Below, piece by piece: positions 32,198 through 33,282 of a DNA stretch of 33,282 nt; within the stretch, counting starts at the first letter, position 1, and each line of letters starts with the position of its first letter. The stretch covers positions 1 through 33,282 of the forward strand of contig NZ_QMHP01000008.1 in the NCBI RefSeq assembly GCF_003313335.1, written 5' to 3'. The DNA comes from Pedobacter zeaxanthinifaciens (lineage in GTDB: Bacteria; Bacteroidota; Bacteroidia; Sphingobacteriales; Sphingobacteriaceae). The notes below the pieces were generated by a model that made no database searches, was not told the DNA's origin, and saw only the letters and a list, made by a program, of their open reading frames with translations. The position numbers and the translations under genes were made by a program.

Positions 32198-32431
32198 ATG
32201 ACAGATAAAATAGTAGTTTATAAAACCTTCGAAAATCCAATGGAGGCCAACATAGTGAAGGCTCGTTTGTTAGATGCAGGATTTGACTGTTTTCTAACCG
32301 GTGAAAACGCAGCATTAGTTTACCCGGTATTTGATGTTTCTATTAGTGGGGTACAATTGCATGTTTTTGAGAAAGACGTTAATGCCATTGATCAGTTTTT
32401 AACAGAAGACGAAGCGTTAGAGGGGTTGTGA
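32198..32431 (+). CDS. DUF2007 protein, short paralogue
   Basis: A 77-residue protein consisting only of the DUF2007 domain. It closely parallels the first 75 residues of the preceding gene (KIVVYKTFENPMEANIVKAR versus KIIVYCAFYNPIEANIVKAR, then CFLTGENAALVYPVFDVSISGVQLHVFEKDV). This points to a tandem duplication followed by loss or gain of the zinc-ribbon tail. It begins 2 nt after the previous stop, so it is co-translated with it. The role is unknown. Confidence 0.8.
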   Translation: MTDKIVVYKTFENPMEANIVKARLLDAGFDCFLTGENAALVYPVFDVSISGVQLHVFEKDVNAIDQFLTEDEALEGL

Positions 32432-32486
32432 TGTAGATAGGCAGTATTAGGCAGTTCAGATTTGCAGTATTTTAGCATTAATTCTT

Positions 32487-32504
32487 GTTGGCATCACCGC
32501 CAAT
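32487..32504 (+). repeat. Degenerate REP palindrome upstream of the RAYT gene
   Basis: GTTGGCATCACCGCCAAT is an imperfect copy of the REP sequence found downstream of the transposase gene (33202-33219 and 33267-33282). It keeps the GTTGGC/GCCAA arms. It lies 173 nt before the RAYT start. Confidence 0.6.
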
Positions 32505-32676
32505 GAGAAAGCATGTAGCTAGTATTATATAACTGAATTGCCAGTTTATTGACTTTCGATCCACCTATTTACACGTTGTTTCCATGTTTGTGTCCAAGAA
32601 AGTGATTACTTTGTATTAGGGTTTATCAGTAAATCAATCAAATTTATTAGTTTTAAGTCTATCTACTTAGACTTTT

Positions 32677-33183
32677 ATGCTAAAATCATATCACCCAGAA
32701 TTTCTTACTGCCACTATTTTAAATTGGAAACATTTGTTAAATGATGAGTTTAAACAGGTGTTGATAAATACAATGAGATGGCTAGTAACGCAAAAAAGGT
32801 GTCGGATTTATGGTTTTGTAATTATGCCCAATCATATTCACTTGCTGTGGAAAATTGAAGATGGTTTCGATAGGGCTAATGTCCAAGGTGCTTTTTTAAG
32901 TTTCTCGGCACATGAATTTAAAAAGAAACTAGGTAAGTTGCAGTTGCAAGAATATAAAGTTGATCTTGTAGACAGAGCATTTCAATTTTGGCAAAGAGAC
33001 TGCGTTGTAAAAGAATGCTGGAGCGAAACGTTTTTAGAACAGAAATTAGAATATATTCACAATAATCCTTTACAGCCTCATTGGAACTTAGCCGACTTGC
33101 CAGAAAAATACTTTTGGTCGTCCGCATCTTTTTATGAGAATGTTGACAGTTCGTTTGATTTTGTAACTCATTATAAAGAGTAG
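32677..33183 (+). CDS. REP-associated tyrosine transposase (RAYT, Y1/HUH family)
   Basis: A 168-residue single-strand DNA transposase related to IS200 TnpA. The HUH motif is His53-x-His55 in YGFVIMPNHIHLLWKI. The likely catalytic tyrosine is Tyr126 in FLEQKLEYIHNNPL, the usual RAYT form. The C-terminal KYFWSSASFYE block is typical of the group. REP-like palindromes flank the gene on both sides, as expected for the domesticated RAYT-REP pairing. The gene is intact, with no frameshift. RAYT proteins nick and join REP DNA and may spread REP repeats; autonomous transposition is not expected. Confidence 0.9.
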   Translation: MLKSYHPEFLTATILNWKHLLNDEFKQVLINTMRWLVTQKRCRIYGFVIMPNHIHLLWKIEDGFDRANVQGAFLSFSAHEFKKKLGKLQLQEYKVDLVDRAFQFWQRDCVVKECWSETFLEQKLEYIHNNPLQPHWNLADLPEKYFWSSASFYENVDSSFDFVTHYKE

Positions 33184-33201
33184 CAGTATGCAAATTTGCA
33201 C

Positions 33202-33219
33202 GTTGGCGGGGACGCCAAC
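33202..33219 (-). repeat. REP palindrome downstream of the RAYT gene
   Basis: GTTGGCGGGGACGCCAAC folds into a 7-bp stem with a GGGA loop. It is 18 nt past the RAYT stop codon and is the exact reverse complement of the sequence visible at 33267-33282. The pair forms an inverted BIME-like unit. Confidence 0.85.
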
Positions 33220-33266
33220 ATGAGCGAGATGGTTGAAGTTGTTTAAGCTGTGCTGCCTATTCCCTT

Positions 33267-33282
33267 GTTGGCGTCCCCGCCA
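33267..33282 (+). repeat. REP palindrome, cut by the window end
   Basis: GTTGGCGTCCCCGCCA is the opposite-orientation partner of 33202-33219, separated by 47 nt. The window ends two bases short of the full palindrome. Confidence 0.8.

Overview
The window reads as ordinary chromosome of a low-GC Bacteroidota bacterium, most likely a Sphingobacteriaceae (Pedobacter-like) species. The support is several good matches to the Bacteroidota -7 promoter element TAnnTTTG, a type IX secretion sorting domain, and families typical of this phylum (putative Porin_10 protein, DUF4180, DUF5606, OMP_b-brl porin-like protein). No rRNA, tRNA, CRISPR array or prophage was seen. All family assignments come from reading the translations; no database search was run.

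Layout. 1-1.8 kb: pruA on the minus strand with its own promoter and terminator. 2.1-7.6 kb: a 1835-residue secreted beta-helix protein with a T9SS tail. 7.6-13.9 kb: a complete RND efflux operon, tetR-tolC-adaptor-permease. A perfect 15-bp palindrome lies over the tetR promoter and a 14/15 copy lies inside the first codons of tolC, so the operon is probably self-regulated at two operators. 13.9-16.3 kb, minus strand: an EptA-type lipid A phosphoethanolamine transferase overlapping an upstream PAP2 phosphatase. 16.5-18.7 kb: an accessory island holding an orphan ORF, a 56-aa zinc-ribbon protein, an HNH endonuclease and a truncated, possibly restriction-enzyme-derived fragment. Two ~85-bp inverted elements of one repeat family flank the zinc-ribbon and HNH genes, and a 17-bp near-perfect direct repeat lies at the island edges. 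18.8-22.6 kb: overlapping genes lpxK, purine nucleoside phosphorylase and a putative porin.

22.6-26.0 kb, minus strand: a small membrane protein, DUF4180, an OMP beta-barrel protein, a small membrane protein and a family often labelled 'asparagine synthetase B'. 26.1-26.4 kb: a 100-bp tandem repeat. 26.5-30.2 kb: cyclophilin, DUF5606, an unlisted 46-aa membrane peptide gene, rlmH and a membrane-anchored MutS-like ATPase. 30.4-32.4 kb: a GH1 beta-glucosidase and two tandem DUF2007 proteins. The right end holds a RAYT (REP-associated tyrosine transposase) with REP palindromes on both sides.

Functional links: the efflux pump, EptA, the PAP2 phosphatase, LpxK and the putative porin together make this an envelope-biogenesis and envelope-defence neighbourhood. 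The lipid A-modifying pair and lpxK are divergent and are separated by the island. The least explained structures are the island with its inverted elements, the paired operator-like sites of the efflux operon, and the several families of small dispersed palindromic repeats.
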